A stretch of 64,000 bases of DNA from Brevundimonas naejangsanensis DSM 23858 (GTDB lineage: Bacteria > Pseudomonadota > Alphaproteobacteria > Caulobacterales > Caulobacteraceae), in assembly GCF_000421705.1 (NCBI RefSeq), contig NZ_ATXN01000002.1, forward strand, positions 744,001 through 808,000, in the 5' to 3' direction. Below are positions 21,003 to 30,390 of the stretch, piece after piece. The position numbers and the translations under genes are program-made. How positions within the stretch are numbered: the stretch's first letter is position 1; each line of letters opens with the position of its first letter. Under the pieces are notes generated by a model. That model worked only from the letters and a program-made list of their open reading frames with translations. It made no database searches and had not been told where the DNA came from.

Positions 21003-21671
21003 TTACTCCCCCAGCCCGCGCACCGAGGCTTCCAGCAGGGCGTTGCGCCGCGCCGCGCGGCCCTTCAGCCAACGCATGGCGACGACCAGGGCCGCCACCA
21101 CCGCGACGAAGGCCAGCAGCCACAGTGTCGGATTGTGCGCCTCGCTCATCATCTCCAGCCGCGCCAGCCCTTTGGCGGCCAGATAGCCCGGCGCCAGCAT
21201 GGCCAGCACCCAGACGAAGGCCGAACTGACGTTGGCGATCTGGAACACGCGCTGGCGCATCTGCAGCACGCCCACCATCACCGGCACGAAGGCGCGCAAG
21301 GGACCGAAGAAACGGCCAATGAAGATCGAAGCCACGCCGTAGCGACGGCAGTACAGGCGCGTCCAGGCCAGCTTGCGGCGATGGGGCACCAGCAGGTGAT
21401 GACGCAGCACCCGCGTGCCCAGCCGACGCCCGATCCAGTAGGAGATGGCGTCGCCCATGACGGCGCCGATGACGCAGCCGCCGATGACGGTGAAGGGGTC
21501 CAGCACGCCTGCCGCCACCAGTCCGCCCGCCGCGACCAGCAGGCCCGTCGCCGGCACGAAGGCGCCGATGACGACCAGCGACTCAAAGAAGGTCACCGCG
21601 CCAAGGATCACGCCGGCCCACATGGCGTTGCGGGCGATGAAGTCGGCGGCCGAGGTAAGCAAACTGTCCAT
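21003..21671 (-). CDS. DedA family membrane protein
   Basis: A 222-residue polytopic inner-membrane protein of the DedA/SNARE-associated family; members include flippases for undecaprenyl phosphate or phosphatidylethanolamine. The signature region is clear: the FFESLVVIGAFVPATGLLVAAG re-entrant start, GDAISYWIGRRLG, and RFFGPLRAFVPVMVGVLQM with the conserved arginine. Four or five hydrophobic segments are visible. It converges with the amidohydrolase gene across the REP pair. Lipid specificity is unknown. Confidence 0.88.
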   Translation of the reverse strand: MDSLLTSAADFIARNAMWAGVILGAVTFFESLVVIGAFVPATGLLVAAGGLVAAGVLDPFTVIGGCVIGAVMGDAISYWIGRRLGTRVLRHHLLVPHRRKLAWTRLYCRRYGVASIFIGRFFGPLRAFVPVMVGVLQMRQRVFQIANVSSAFVWVLAMLAPGYLAAKGLARLEMMSEAHNPTLWLLAFVAVVAALVVAMRWLKGRAARRNALLEASVRGLGE

Positions 21672-21775
21672 ACTGATCCTTTGCCCGAGGGCATATGGGA
21701 TCAGGCCCTATAAAGGGAATGCGGCGATGCGACGCCCAGGCCTAAAAAAGGTCTGCGTGGCGTATGGGACGCACT

Positions 21776-22426
21776 TTATCGGCGGTCTGACGATCGACCG
21801 GCGTCGCCATCCGGGTCGCGCGCGGGCTCAGCCTGCCGCTCATCCGTGCTGAAGGGGCGGATGCGGCTGGGGCGTTCATGCGGACTGCGCACCCCCATCG
21901 GCCCCGGCATGGCGCCATAGGCGTCGCGCCAGCCATAGCCGTTCAGCCCATAGCGGCCCGCGCCATAACCGTAGGGCGCATAGCCGTAAGGCCCGTAGCC
22001 ATAGCCCCAGGGCGCGTTCTTGGTCTGGCTGACGCTCAGGTTCAACGTGCCGTTTTCGCCAAGCGGCATGGAGACGGCGGCGGCGAAGTCGCTATAGCCG
22101 CCCGTGCCGATCCCGGCGCTGACTTCGCCGTGCATCTTGCGGGGCGCGGCCTCTTCCCAGGCGTCGGCCCATTGCTCGACCGGACGCGCATCCGTCTTGC
22201 GTTCTCCGATCCAGCGGGAAATCTGTTCTTCGGTGCTCAGGCCGTGCGGCGCCGCCGTCTGCAGCGTCACAGCAGGCGAGGCCTCGCCCACGGTCTCGGC
22301 CAGCGCGGCCGCGCTGGCGGTCGGCACGGCGCCCGAGCCTGCGCGCGGAGCGGTCGAAACCACGCCCTCGGGATCGCTGCTCGCCAGCAGGAGGGAGGCC
22401 GTCATGAGTTCGATCAGCATACGCAT
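21776..22426 (-). CDS. Hypothetical exported Gly/Tyr-rich protein
   Basis: A 216-residue protein I do not recognise. It has a possible short signal-like N-terminus (MRMLIELMTASLLLAS), a middle segment with alternating polar/hydrophobic pattern (EVSAGIGTGGYSDFAAAVSM), then a low-complexity Gly-Tyr-Pro run (about residues 138-170, with YGYGPYGYAPYGYGAGRYG) and a charged disordered tail. The middle resembles a beta-hairpin of an outer-membrane or surface protein. Single gene between DedA and msrB. Confidence 0.6.
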   Translation of the reverse strand: MRMLIELMTASLLLASSDPEGVVSTAPRAGSGAVPTASAAALAETVGEASPAVTLQTAAPHGLSTEEQISRWIGERKTDARPVEQWADAWEEAAPRKMHGEVSAGIGTGGYSDFAAAVSMPLGENGTLNLSVSQTKNAPWGYGYGPYGYAPYGYGAGRYGLNGYGWRDAYGAMPGPMGVRSPHERPSRIRPFSTDERQAEPARDPDGDAGRSSDRR

Positions 22427-22469
22427 CTACTCCCGTTCACAACCACCCTACCCCTAAATGCGGCCAAGG

Positions 22470-22961
22470 TCAGGCGGTCCCATCGCCGCGCCCCAAAGGA
22501 TCGGGCAGGGATTCGCCTTCGGCTACGAAACTCAAGGCGACCGAGTTGATGCAGTAGCGCAGGCCCGTGGGCGGCGGCCCGTCCGGGAAGACGTGGCCCT
22601 GATGGCTGTCGCAGCGGGCGCAGCGTGTCTCGACGCGCACCATGCCGTGGCTGTCGTCGCGCACGGCGCGAACATGGGCCGGATCGACCGGCTCGGTGAA
22701 GCTGGGCCAGCCGGTGCCGCTTTCGAACTTGGTTCCCGACCGGAACAGCGGCAGGCCGCATTCGCGACAGCAGAACACCCCTGCCCGCTTTTCACCCAGC
22801 AAGGTCCCGCAGAACGGCGCCTCGGTGCCGTGCGCCAGAAGCACGCGCTTCTCTTCAGGCGACAGATCGGCCTCCAGCGCCGCGCGCTGGCTGTCGGTCG
22901 GGGGCGTCAGGTCATAGCCGGAGGCGGAACGCATGGCGGCGTGAGATTCGGTCTGGGTCAT
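22470..22961 (-). CDS. msrB: Peptide-methionine (R)-S-oxide reductase
   Basis: Repairs R-methionine sulfoxide in proteins. From the start at 22961 (MTQTESH) the product is 163 residues. It has the zinc-binding pairs CRECG and CARCD, the SGTGWPSF segment, the [21 protein letters not shown] segment with the catalytic cysteine, and no export signal. An in-frame Met 12 codons earlier (22997) would begin inside the upstream terminator hairpin, so I reject it. Single gene. Confidence 0.92.
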   Translation of the reverse strand: MTQTESHAAMRSASGYDLTPPTDSQRAALEADLSPEEKRVLLAHGTEAPFCGTLLGEKRAGVFCCRECGLPLFRSGTKFESGTGWPSFTEPVDPAHVRAVRDDSHGMVRVETRCARCDSHQGHVFPDGPPPTGLRYCINSVALSFVAEGESLPDPLGRGDGTA

Positions 22962-22977
22962 GGTCTGAAAATAGGAA

Positions 22978-23007
22978 GGGCCGGACGGTCGTTCCACCGT
23001 CCGGCCC
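22978..23007 (-). terminator. Terminator of the S41-like gene
   Basis: A perfect 12-bp stem GGGCCGGACGGT/ACCGTCCGGCCC with a six-base loop, 28 bases past the stop at 23036. On the minus strand it is followed by a pyrimidine-rich TTCCTATTTTC tract. Confidence 0.85.
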
Positions 23008-23035
23008 TCGATAGGCTGAATTCAGGTCGTCGCGG

Positions 23036-24520
23036 TCAGGCGCCGAACAGGCCGGCGACCCAGGCGCGAACGGCCGTCTCATCGGTGGCGTCACCCGTGT
23101 AGGCTAGGGCGCCTGCGGGCGCGTAGGGCGAGTTGTTGCCGCGTTGACGCGTCGTCCAGGCCTTATGGCCATAGCTCAGGTCGGCGTAGTTGGACGGCAG
23201 ACGCAGGGTCGTCGGCTCGATGAAGATGGTGTCTTCGGCCGTGGTCGAACCGGCGATGCGCACGTTCGGCAGGCGGCTCAGCAGGTCCAGCGTGTCCAGG
23301 CAGCCGCCCGAGCAACCAGCGTCCACCAGCACGACCACCTGGCCCTGCACCGGATTGGCGGCGCCGGTGTCCGGGGTCGCCGGGCGGCCCGGCATGACGA
23401 AGGTCGGCTGACCAGCGGCGATGGCGCTGTCGAAGGCGGCGACGATAGCCTGGGTCTGTTCGATCACCGCGCCCGATTCCTGAACGAAGCGCGGATCAGA
23501 CTGCATCCGGTTCAGGGTGTCGGCGAACCACTGGCGGTTGCCCGGCGTGGCGCGATAGGTGATCTGACCGGCTTCCGGCTGGCGGCTGACGGTGAATTCC
23601 GGCGACCAGATGCGATTGGCAAGGCCATAGCCGCGCGAGGTGGCGTTGGCCGAGGAACCGTTGGCGCCGCGCAGGTCCAGCACAAAGCCCTGCGGCCCGC
23701 GAATGGCGGCGGACTGGGCCTCGACCTGGGCGAAGAAGGCGTCCCAGGCCGCGTCGTCGGCCAGCGAGTGAACGCTGACCCACGGACGCCCATCGACCAT
23801 CTCGACCGACAGCGGCGCGCCGGACGGCGTATAGACCGAGGCGCGATAGGCGGCTTCCAGATTCTGGGCCGTGGCCGGCTGCGGCGACAGGGTGAAGCTG
23901 CGGGTGCGACGGCCGACCTGGAACTCGCAGGTCCCCGGCACGCCCGTCGTCATCGGGTTGTTGCGGTTCCACAGCAGATAAGGGGCGCTGCGGACGCGAC
24001 CGGCTTCGGTCGTCAGATCGCCCTCGAACTGGTCCAGCTTGGCCTTGGCCAGGTCCTCGATCGGCTCGGCGTTGCAGCTCTTCAGCACGGCGCCCAGCGG
24101 CGGCGCGCCGCGCACGCCGTCCTGAACATAGGAGACGACATACTGGCCGTTGCGCCAGGCCGTGGCCACGCCCGGCCAGCTGGTGGCGAAATACGGCCCG
24201 AGACCTTCATAGGTCGGACGGGCGGCGATGTTGGAATCGCGGAAGCCGTTGGCGTACCAGCGCAGCAGATAGGCGTGGCTGTCGCCGCTGTTGACCTGTC
24301 CGGCCTTGGCCTGCGCTTCCTGCAGGCCGGTGTCCAGCCAGCCGCGGAAGGTCGCGCTGGCCTCGCCCGGCGTCACGGCGGCCGGATGGTTGTCGCGCAG
24401 GGCCGCGTGCATGGCCTGAAGGTCCTGACGCGCCAGATCGCTGAAGTTCTGGGCCGAGGCGGCCGAGGCGGCGAAGCTCAGGGCCAGCACGGCCGCCGAA
24501 GCGGAAAGCAGGCGTTGCAT
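23036..24520 (-). CDS. Exported S41-like peptidase family protein
   Basis: A 494-residue protein with a signal peptide (MQRLLSASAAVLALSFAA, cut about ASAQ25). The C-terminal half resembles the tail-specific protease/S41 fold: GFVDLRGANGSSA-type strand (about 280), then QVVVLVDAGCSGGCLDTLDLL near residues 393-413, where S41 enzymes carry the nucleophilic serine, and a DTIFIEPTTLRLPS strand. No PDZ domain is seen. The lysine of the Ser/Lys dyad is not clear, so activity is uncertain. Single gene with its own terminator. Confidence 0.65.
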   Translation of the reverse strand: MQRLLSASAAVLALSFAASAASAQNFSDLARQDLQAMHAALRDNHPAAVTPGEASATFRGWLDTGLQEAQAKAGQVNSGDSHAYLLRWYANGFRDSNIAARPTYEGLGPYFATSWPGVATAWRNGQYVVSYVQDGVRGAPPLGAVLKSCNAEPIEDLAKAKLDQFEGDLTTEAGRVRSAPYLLWNRNNPMTTGVPGTCEFQVGRRTRSFTLSPQPATAQNLEAAYRASVYTPSGAPLSVEMVDGRPWVSVHSLADDAAWDAFFAQVEAQSAAIRGPQGFVLDLRGANGSSANATSRGYGLANRIWSPEFTVSRQPEAGQITYRATPGNRQWFADTLNRMQSDPRFVQESGAVIEQTQAIVAAFDSAIAAGQPTFVMPGRPATPDTGAANPVQGQVVVLVDAGCSGGCLDTLDLLSRLPNVRIAGSTTAEDTIFIEPTTLRLPSNYADLSYGHKAWTTRQRGNNSPYAPAGALAYTGDATDETAVRAWVAGLFGA

Positions 24521-24706
24521 AGGGGGTTTCTCCCAGTCCGTTCAGTATGCGGGTTGGTCGTGTTTTAGACCCATTAACGGCGCCGTCGCCACCCCTGTGA
24601 CGAAATTGCACCGCTTTGCGGACCGCGGCGTTTACGCGCGCCCCTTTCCCGACTAGGCCGGGTTTCTGCAGGCGCAAAACGCGCCGAAACGCCGCGTGCC
24701 CCAAGA

Positions 24707-25111
24707 ATGACCGCCCTGGCTGATCTCTTTTTGAATTCTACGGGACGCATCGGTCGAAGCCGCTTTTCAGCGGGCGCAGTCTGCCTGATCGGCGCCTGGA
24801 TCGCCGTGGACGTTTTTCTGCGAACGCCCGGCTGGCTTCACGCCCTGATCGCGGCCGCCCTGCTCTACGGCGGCTTCTGCGTCCTGTCGCAGCGCCTGCA
24901 TGATCGCGGACGCTCAGGCTGGTGGAGCGGGCCGATCCTGCTGGCCTTCGCCCTGGCCTGGCCGCAACCGCTGACGCTTCTGGACTGGGTCGCGACGGCC
25001 GCTCTCGCCCTGGTCGCCTTCGACCTCGCGATCCTGCCCTGCCGAAAGGCCTTCAACCGCTACGGCGCCGCGCCGGGCGCCCGGCGTCACAGGGGCGCGA
25101 CGCCCGGCTGA
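24707..25111 (+). CDS. DUF805 family membrane protein
   Basis: A 134-residue inner-membrane protein with the DUF805 features: an N-terminal [13 protein letters not shown] segment, three or four hydrophobic helices and the [14 protein letters not shown] motif after the second helix. Function unknown. Its last 25 bases overlap the 3' end of the convergent lipB gene. Confidence 0.78.
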   Translation: MTALADLFLNSTGRIGRSRFSAGAVCLIGAWIAVDVFLRTPGWLHALIAAALLYGGFCVLSQRLHDRGRSGWWSGPILLAFALAWPQPLTLLDWVATAALALVAFDLAILPCRKAFNRYGAAPGARRHRGATPG

Positions 25112-25803
25112 ACCGGGCCGAACACCTGCTGGAAGGACGACTTGAGCGCATCGTCCGCCTCATCCATCGTCGCCAGCACGCCCAGATCGACCAGGCTGGT
25201 TACGCCGTGTTCGGTGATGCCGCACGGCACGATGCCGCCGAAATGGTCCAGGTCCGGCTCCACGTTCAGGCTGATGCCGTGGAAGCTGACCCATTTGCGG
25301 ACCTTGACGCCGATGGCGGCGATCTTGTCCTCGCGGCTCCAGCCCGCGCCCTTGCGCTCGATCCAGACGCCGACGCGGCCCTCGCGCATCCCCGCCTCAA
25401 CGCCGAAGCGGTCCAGGGCGCCGATGATCCAGTCCTCCAGCCCATGCACGAAGCCGCGCACGTCCTTGCCGCGCTGGTTCAGGTCCAGCATCACATAGGC
25501 CACCCGCTGGCCCGGTCCGTGATAGGTGAACTGCCCGCCCCGCCCCGTCCGGTGCACCGGAAAGCGATCCGGCGCCAGCAGGTCGTCGTCCTTGGCCGAG
25601 ACGCCAGCAGTATAAAGCGGCGGATGCTCCAGCAGCCAGACCATCTCCTCGGCTTCTCCCGCCGCGATGGCGGCCACGCGCGCCTCCATCGCGGCCTCGG
25701 CGGCGGCGTAGTCGACGTAGCCGGACGACAGCGCCCATTCGACAGGACGGCCGTCTTCGCGAAACAGGCTGCGTTGGGAAGAGTTTAACGGGTCGGCAAG
25801 CAT
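25087..25803 (-). CDS. lipB: Octanoyl-[acyl carrier protein]-protein transferase
   Basis: Transfers octanoate from ACP to lipoyl domains in lipoate synthesis. The 238-residue product from ATG 25803 has the substrate pocket motif [16 protein letters not shown], the conserved lysine in AIGVKVRKW and the catalytic cysteine in GGIVPCGI. Longer in-frame extensions upstream run into the opposite fliN-like gene and lack family similarity. Divergent from the fliN-like gene; convergent with DUF805. Confidence 0.93.
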   Translation of the reverse strand: MLADPLNSSQRSLFREDGRPVEWALSSGYVDYAAAEAAMEARVAAIAAGEAEEMVWLLEHPPLYTAGVSAKDDDLLAPDRFPVHRTGRGGQFTYHGPGQRVAYVMLDLNQRGKDVRGFVHGLEDWIIGALDRFGVEAGMREGRVGVWIERKGAGWSREDKIAAIGVKVRKWVSFHGISLNVEPDLDHFGGIVPCGITEHGVTSLVDLGVLATMDEADDALKSSFQQVFGPVQPGVAPL

Positions 25804-25815
25804 GATGCCCTCAAT

Positions 25816-26121
25816 GTGGGGCCGAACGCGGCGGCGCAAGGGCCGCCCGTTGATTTGCGAGTATCCTCTTTGAGCCAGATCGATGCCGTCGATGTCGAGA
25901 TTTCGGTCGTATTGGGCCGTTCGGTCCTGCCGATGCAGCAACTGCTGCGCATGGGCCGTGGCGCGGTGATCCCTCTGGACGCCTCGGAAAAGGACGAGGT
26001 CTGGATCCTGGCCAACAACCATCCGGTCGCGCGCGGCGAGATCGAGATTCGCGACGACCGCATCGCCATCACGGTGACGCGCCCCGCGGATGTCTATGAT
26101 TTCATGGCAGGGGCGGCTTGA
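25816..26121 (+). CDS. Orphan FliN/FliM C-terminal (SpoA) domain protein
   Basis: A protein of up to 101 residues whose last 80 form a SpoA domain as in Fli[20 protein letters not shown], then [10 protein letters not shown] and [25 protein letters not shown]. FliN is the C-ring component of the flagellar switch and binds CheY in some species. The first 17 residues overlap the promoter of lipB and may be non-coding; TTG at about 25873 (LSQIDAVD) is another possible start. No flagellar operon surrounds it, so it may be a second FliN or a c-di-GMP/CheY-linked variant. Confidence 0.72.
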   Translation: MGPNAAAQGPPVDLRVSSLSQIDAVDVEISVVLGRSVLPMQQLLRMGRGAVIPLDASEKDEVWILANNHPVARGEIEIRDDRIAITVTRPADVYDFMAGAA

Positions 26122-26220
26122 TGCTGGGCCGCGATCAGGAGGCTGCGCCTTCTCGACCCGACGCGGCCTGATGCTGGGTCGCGATCAGAAGGCTGCGCCT
26201 TCTCGACCCGCCGCCGCCTG
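26121..26220 (+). repeat. Tandem duplication of a 50-base unit
   Basis: Two adjacent 50-base copies (26121-26170 and 26171-26220), each beginning ATGCTGGGYCGCGATCAGRA and containing GGCTGCGCCTTCTCGACCCG, differ at only a few positions. The first copy starts at the last base of the fliN-like stop codon. Confidence 0.85.
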
Positions 26221-26351
26221 ACCCTCGTCCTCCCGTCGAGAGAAGGCCTCACGCACCGTCGATAGACAGGAATTGCGCCTGTCTCTGCTATTTCCGCAAA
26301 ACACTCTTTTCTTTCCGCTCTCTCTCCGCTATTGCCCGCCCTCCGATGCGA

Positions 26352-26436
26352 GCGGTCGTGGCGGAATTGGTAGACGCGCAGCGTTGAGGTCGCTGTGGGG
26401 CAACCCGTGGAAGTTCGAGTCTTCTCGACCGCACCA
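26352..26436 (+). tRNA. tRNA-Leu (GAG)
   Basis: An 85-base class II tRNA with CCA. Acceptor GCGGTCG/CGACCGC, anticodon stem CAGCG/CGCTG with loop TTGAGGT giving GAG, and a variable arm TGGGGCAACCCGT. No defects. Confidence 0.95.
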
Positions 26437-26500
26437 TCTGATCTGACAGGGCGAATCTCGGCTAGATACGGCTGATATCAACTCCAGAGGAGGCAGACAC

Positions 26501-27919
26501 GTGACCCACACGGACCTTGCCCCTCTGCGCCCCGAAGACCCTCATCTCGAAGACGAAGATCACGCCGCCCTCGGCGAGGACTACGCCCTGACGGCGGCCT
26601 TCGTCGAAAAGGTCGTGGACGCGGCCGACGACGGCGACGGCATGCGGCTGCGCAGCCTGCTGGAAGACCTGCACCCCGCCGACGTCGCCGATCTGATGGG
26701 CTTCCTGACCGCCGAACACCGCTCGGTCGTAGTCCAGTGGCTGCCGCCCGATCTGCTGGCCGAAGCCCTGCCCGAAATGGACGACGGCATCCGTGAAAAG
26801 GTGCTGGAGCGCGTCCCCTCGGCCACCCTGGCCGAAGCCCTTCAGGAACTGGATTCGGACGACGCCGCCTCGGTCGTCGAAGACCTTGAGGAGGACCAGC
26901 GCGAGCGCGTGCTGGCCGCCATGCCCGAGGTCGAGCGCGCCGCCATCGAATCCTCGCTCGGCTATGAAGAGGATTCGGCCGGCCGCCTGATGCAGCGCGA
27001 GTTCATGGCCGCGCCGCAGTTCTGGAACGTCGGCGACACCATCGACCACGTCCGCGCACAGGGCGATCACCTGCCCGAGCTCTTCTTCGACATCTATGTC
27101 GTCGATCCCATGAACCGACCCGTCGGCGGGGTGGCCATCAGCCGCATGCTGCGCAGCCCGCGCGACACGCCCCTCACCGAGCTGATGGAGCCGGTGAACC
27201 CCATTGAAGTGGACGTCGACCAGGAAGAGGTCGCCTACATCTTCGAGAAATACCACCTGATCTCGGCGCCCGTAGTCGATACGGGCGGGCGGCTGGTCGG
27301 CCAGTTGACCGTCGATGACGTCGTCAACATCATTCAGGAAGAGAACCGCGAGGACATCCTGCGTCTGGCCGGCGTCTCGGACGAGGACCGCTCGTCCAGC
27401 GTGCTGGAGATCGTTCGCGGCCGCGTGCCCTGGCTGGGCATCAACCTGTTCACCGCCGTGCTGGGCGCCAGCGTCATCGCCCTGTTCGAGGGCACCATCC
27501 AGCAGATCGTCGCCCTGGCCGTGCTGATGCCCATCGTTTCGGCCATCGGCGGCAATGCGGGGACGCAGGCCCTGACCGTTACCGTGCGCGCCCTGGCGAC
27601 GCGCGAGCTGAACGCATCGAACGCCCTGCGCACCTTCTGGCGCGAAATGGCCGTAGGCCTGGCCAACGGCTTCGTCCTGGCTCCGCTGATCGGCCTGGCG
27701 GCAGGGTTCTGGTTCCAGGACTGGAGGATCGGCGGCGTGATCGCCACGGCCATGATCCTGAACCTGCTGGTCGCCGCCAGCGTCGGGGTGCTGACGCCGC
27801 TGACCCTGGCCAAGCTGAAGTTCGACCCGGCCGTGTCCTCGGCCGTTTTCGTGACGGCGACGACCGACTTCTTCGGCTTCCTGATCTTCCTGGGCCTGGC
27901 GACCATCGTCCTGCTGTAA
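26501..27919 (+). CDS. mgtE: Magnesium transporter MgtE
   Basis: Mg2+-selective channel of the inner membrane, gated by cytoplasmic Mg2+. The 472-residue protein has the N-domain superhelix (about 45-150, with LLEDLHPADVADLMGFL), two CBS domains (about 155-280, LMQREFMAAPQFW and VAYIFEKYHLISAPVVD), and five membrane helices from about 305, including VLMPIVSAIGGNAGTQALTV of the pore. The GTG start has a strong GAGGAGG site. No Mg2+ riboswitch leader is seen; only 64 bases separate it from tRNA-Leu. Confidence 0.94.
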   Translation: MTHTDLAPLRPEDPHLEDEDHAALGEDYALTAAFVEKVVDAADDGDGMRLRSLLEDLHPADVADLMGFLTAEHRSVVVQWLPPDLLAEALPEMDDGIREKVLERVPSATLAEALQELDSDDAASVVEDLEEDQRERVLAAMPEVERAAIESSLGYEEDSAGRLMQREFMAAPQFWNVGDTIDHVRAQGDHLPELFFDIYVVDPMNRPVGGVAISRMLRSPRDTPLTELMEPVNPIEVDVDQEEVAYIFEKYHLISAPVVDTGGRLVGQLTVDDVVNIIQEENREDILRLAGVSDEDRSSSVLEIVRGRVPWLGINLFTAVLGASVIALFEGTIQQIVALAVLMPIVSAIGGNAGTQALTVTVRALATRELNASNALRTFWREMAVGLANGFVLAPLIGLAAGFWFQDWRIGGVIATAMILNLLVAASVGVLTPLTLAKLKFDPAVSSAVFVTATTDFFGFLIFLGLATIVLL

Positions 27920-27958
27920 ATATGACCTGAAACGGCCTCGCCCGTTTCGGAACAAGGC

Positions 27959-28849
27959 TTGCTCCGCCCCGGTCAGGGCGAGAACGCCCGTTTCGAATTG
28001 GGTCAGTCCGTGTCCGCAGCCGCGCCGCAACGCCGCAAGGTCTCTCGTGAAGGCCTTCTGCTGATCAAGAGTTTCGAGGGCTTTCGCCCGCGCACCGTGC
28101 TGCGCCGCGACGGGACGCCGGTCATCGGCTATGGCCACTCGCGCTCGGCCCGGCCCGGCGCCGTGGTCAGCGAGACCGAGGCCGAACTGCTGCTGCAATA
28201 CGACCTGATGCCCATCGTCGCCCTGTTGAACGAGCGGGTGCGCCTGCCGCTGAACCAGCACCAGTTCGACGCCCTGGCCAGCTTCATCTTCTCCATCGGC
28301 CTTGAGCGCTTCCAGGGTTCCGACGTGCTGGAGAAGCTGGACGCCGACGCCCTGCCCGAGGCCGCCGACGCCCTGTCCGCCTGGCCCGAGCGCGCCTCGC
28401 CGCCGGTCGACGCCCTTTATCGCCGCCGTTCGGCCGAACGCGCCCTGTTCGACACGGCGCCCGACCAGCCCGCCCCGCTGGACGCCCTGCTGACCGCGCC
28501 GGTGCAAGGTCCCGGCGCCGAGGCTACGTCTGCCGAGGCCGCTTCCGCCGACGCCGCGCCGCCCAGCGTGCCCGTCCTGCGTCATGAAAAACGCGCCGCC
28601 AAAGACGCCGCCAGCGACGCCGCCCTGGGCGACAAGGGCGCCGTCCTGTTCATCGGCGGCGTCGGCGCCCTGGCCTTCGCGGCCGGAATCGCCGCCTTCC
28701 GCCGCGCCCTCAACGCCCCCGCTTCGGGCGACGCCACGGTGGTGATCGGCGCCGGTCTGGCGGCGGCGGGGCTGGTCTTCATCGGCGTGGCGGCCTGGAG
28801 CTTCCTGCGCGGCAAGGACCTCCCGCCAAAGCACAAACAGTCGCGCTAA
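27959..28849 (+). CDS. GH24 lysozyme-like protein with C-terminal membrane helices
   Basis: The N-terminal part (about residues 27-155) is a T4-type lysozyme domain: [12 protein letters not shown] with the catalytic glutamate, IGYGHS in place of the usual IGYGHT, and [17 protein letters not shown] disordered Ala/Pro-rich linker follows, then two membrane helices (about 222-242 and 258-280). No phage genes are nearby, so it is probably a chromosomal murein hydrolase, though its orientation in the membrane is unclear. The start is uncertain: TTG 27959, TTG 27998 or GTG 28010, none with a good ribosome site. Confidence 0.75.
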   Translation: MLRPGQGENARFELGQSVSAAAPQRRKVSREGLLLIKSFEGFRPRTVLRRDGTPVIGYGHSRSARPGAVVSETEAELLLQYDLMPIVALLNERVRLPLNQHQFDALASFIFSIGLERFQGSDVLEKLDADALPEAADALSAWPERASPPVDALYRRRSAERALFDTAPDQPAPLDALLTAPVQGPGAEATSAEAASADAAPPSVPVLRHEKRAAKDAASDAALGDKGAVLFIGGVGALAFAAGIAAFRRALNAPASGDATVVIGAGLAAAGLVFIGVAAWSFLRGKDLPPKHKQSR

Positions 28850-28893
28850 CAGGCGTCTTTGCGAAGGCCGCGCACGATGCTACGCCTTTGGGC

Positions 28894-30057
28894 ATGAGCA
28901 TTCCCTTCGCGCCCCAATCCATGGAATTCGGCCTCGGCGAGACCGCTGACGCCATCCGTGACACGACCGCCCGCTGGGCCGCCGAGCGGCTGGCCCCCCG
29001 CGCCGCCGAAATCGACGAGAAAAACGAGTTCGTCCGCGACCTGTGGCCCGAGATGGGCGAGTTGGGCCTGCACGGCGTCACGGTGGAAGAAGAGTTCGGC
29101 GGCCTCGGCCTCGGCTACCTCGAACATGTGGTGGCGATGGAGGAGGTGTCGCGCGCCTCGGCCTCGATCGGCCTGAGCTACGGCGCCCACTCCAACCTGT
29201 GCGTCAACCAGATCCGTCGCTGGGGCACGCCCGAGCAGAAGGCGAAATACCTGCCCAAGCTGATCTCGGGCGAGCACGTCGGCTCGCTCGCCATGTCCGA
29301 GGCCGGTTCGGGTTCGGACGTCATGTCCATGCGCACCCGCGCCGAGAAGAAGGGCGACCGCTACGTCCTGAACGGCACCAAGTTCTGGATCACCAACGCC
29401 CCCCACGCCGAGACCCTGGTCGTCTACGCCCGCACCGGCGACGGCAACGGCGGCGTCACCGCATTCCTGATCGAAAAGGGCATGAAGGGTTTCAGCGTCT
29501 CCAAGAAGCTGGACAAGATGGGCATGCGCGGCTCGGACACGGCCGAACTGGTGTTCGAGGACTGCGAGGTCCCCGAAGAGAACATCATGGGCGGCGAAGG
29601 GCGCGGCGCGGCCGTGCTGATGAGCGGCCTCGATTATGAGCGCGCCGTCCTGTCCGCCGGCCCGCTGGGCATCATGCAGGCGGCGCTCGACGTGGTCCTG
29701 CCCTACGTCCGCGATCGCAAACAGTTCGGCAAGGCCATCGGCTCCTTCCAGCTTATGCAGGGCAAGGTGGCCGACATGTACGTCGCCCTGAACAGCGCCC
29801 GCGCCTATGTCTATTCGGTCGCCCGCGCCTGCGATCAGGGCCTGACCACCCGCTACGATGCAGCCGGAGCGATCCTGCTGGCCTCGGAGAACGCAGTGAA
29901 GGTCACGCTGGAGGCCGTCCAGGCCCTGGGCGGCGCCGGTTACACCAGGGAATGGCCGGTCGAGCGCCTGGTCCGCGACGCCAAGCTCTACGACATCGGC
30001 GCCGGCACCAACGAAATCCGCCGCTTCCTGATCGGTAGAGAACTGCTGGGCAGCTGA
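28894..30057 (+). CDS. ivd: Isovaleryl-CoA dehydrogenase
   Basis: FAD enzyme oxidising isovaleryl-CoA to methylcrotonyl-CoA, the step before the carboxylase at 1.4-6 kb. The 387-residue product shows ACAD signatures [11 protein letters not shown] and [16 protein letters not shown]. The catalytic base is placed as in isovaleryl-CoA dehydrogenases: E249 in [14 protein letters not shown], while the position used by other acyl-CoA dehydrogenases (Y-E-G-T) reads GAGT. This supports the substrate. ATG 28894 is preferred over the TTG two codons earlier. Not in an operon with mcc genes. Confidence 0.93.
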   Translation: MSIPFAPQSMEFGLGETADAIRDTTARWAAERLAPRAAEIDEKNEFVRDLWPEMGELGLHGVTVEEEFGGLGLGYLEHVVAMEEVSRASASIGLSYGAHSNLCVNQIRRWGTPEQKAKYLPKLISGEHVGSLAMSEAGSGSDVMSMRTRAEKKGDRYVLNGTKFWITNAPHAETLVVYARTGDGNGGVTAFLIEKGMKGFSVSKKLDKMGMRGSDTAELVFEDCEVPEENIMGGEGRGAAVLMSGLDYERAVLSAGPLGIMQAALDVVLPYVRDRKQFGKAIGSFQLMQGKVADMYVALNSARAYVYSVARACDQGLTTRYDAAGAILLASENAVKVTLEAVQALGGAGYTREWPVERLVRDAKLYDIGAGTNEIRRFLIGRELLGS

Positions 30058-30058
30058 C

Positions 30059-30083
30059 GGAACTCCAAGGCGGGCGAACAGTT
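30059..30083 (+). promoter_or_regulatory. Candidate EcfG-type stress promoter for the DUF3008 gene
   Basis: GGAAC (30059-30063), 16 bases, then AGTT (30080-30083), close to the alphaproteobacterial general stress consensus GGAAC-N16/17-CGTT. It lies just past the ivd stop and 26 bases before the DUF3008 start codon. Confidence 0.5.
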
Positions 30084-30108
30084 GCTCCCTTCTCGAAAGG
30101 AGATCGTC

Positions 30109-30297
30109 ATGCCCGCCAAATCCGCCGCCCAGCAGAAAGCCGCCGGAGCCGCCCTGTCGGCCAAGCGAGGGGATACGCCCAAGTCCAAGTTGAAGGGCGC
30201 GTCGAAATCCATGATGGAATCGATGAGCGAAAAACAGCTTGAAGAATTCGCCCACACCAAGCGCAAGGGCAAACCTGAACACGTCTCGAAGCACTAG
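30109..30297 (+). CDS. DUF3008 small basic protein
   Basis: A 62-residue hydrophilic basic protein with the DUF3008 pattern: MPAKSAAQQKAAGAALSAKRG, then SKLKGASKSMMESMSEKQLEEFA. The start has AAGGAG seven bases upstream. Members are small, abundant and of unknown function, often grouped with stress proteins; the EcfG-like promoter upstream fits that. Confidence 0.88.
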   Translation: MPAKSAAQQKAAGAALSAKRGDTPKSKLKGASKSMMESMSEKQLEEFAHTKRKGKPEHVSKH

Positions 30298-30390
30298 AGG
30301 CCTTATTTCGTCGCAACCCTCGCGGCGGGGATGGCGCAAGTCGCGGCGCGCCCCTAACGTCGTGCACGACATCGCTTTGAGTCTCGCTTG

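Noticed and set aside
26437-26500. Mg2+ riboswitch upstream of mgtE
   Set aside because: The leader is only 64 bases and has no recognisable M-box structure.
27929-27948. Terminator after mgtE
   Set aside because: GAAACGG/CCGTTTC stem is present, but there is no T-run; it could be an attenuator at most.
26462-28834. 790-codon minus-strand open frame
   Set aside because: It spans the antisense of mgtE and the lysozyme gene; Gly/Gln/Asp-rich shadow translation without motifs.
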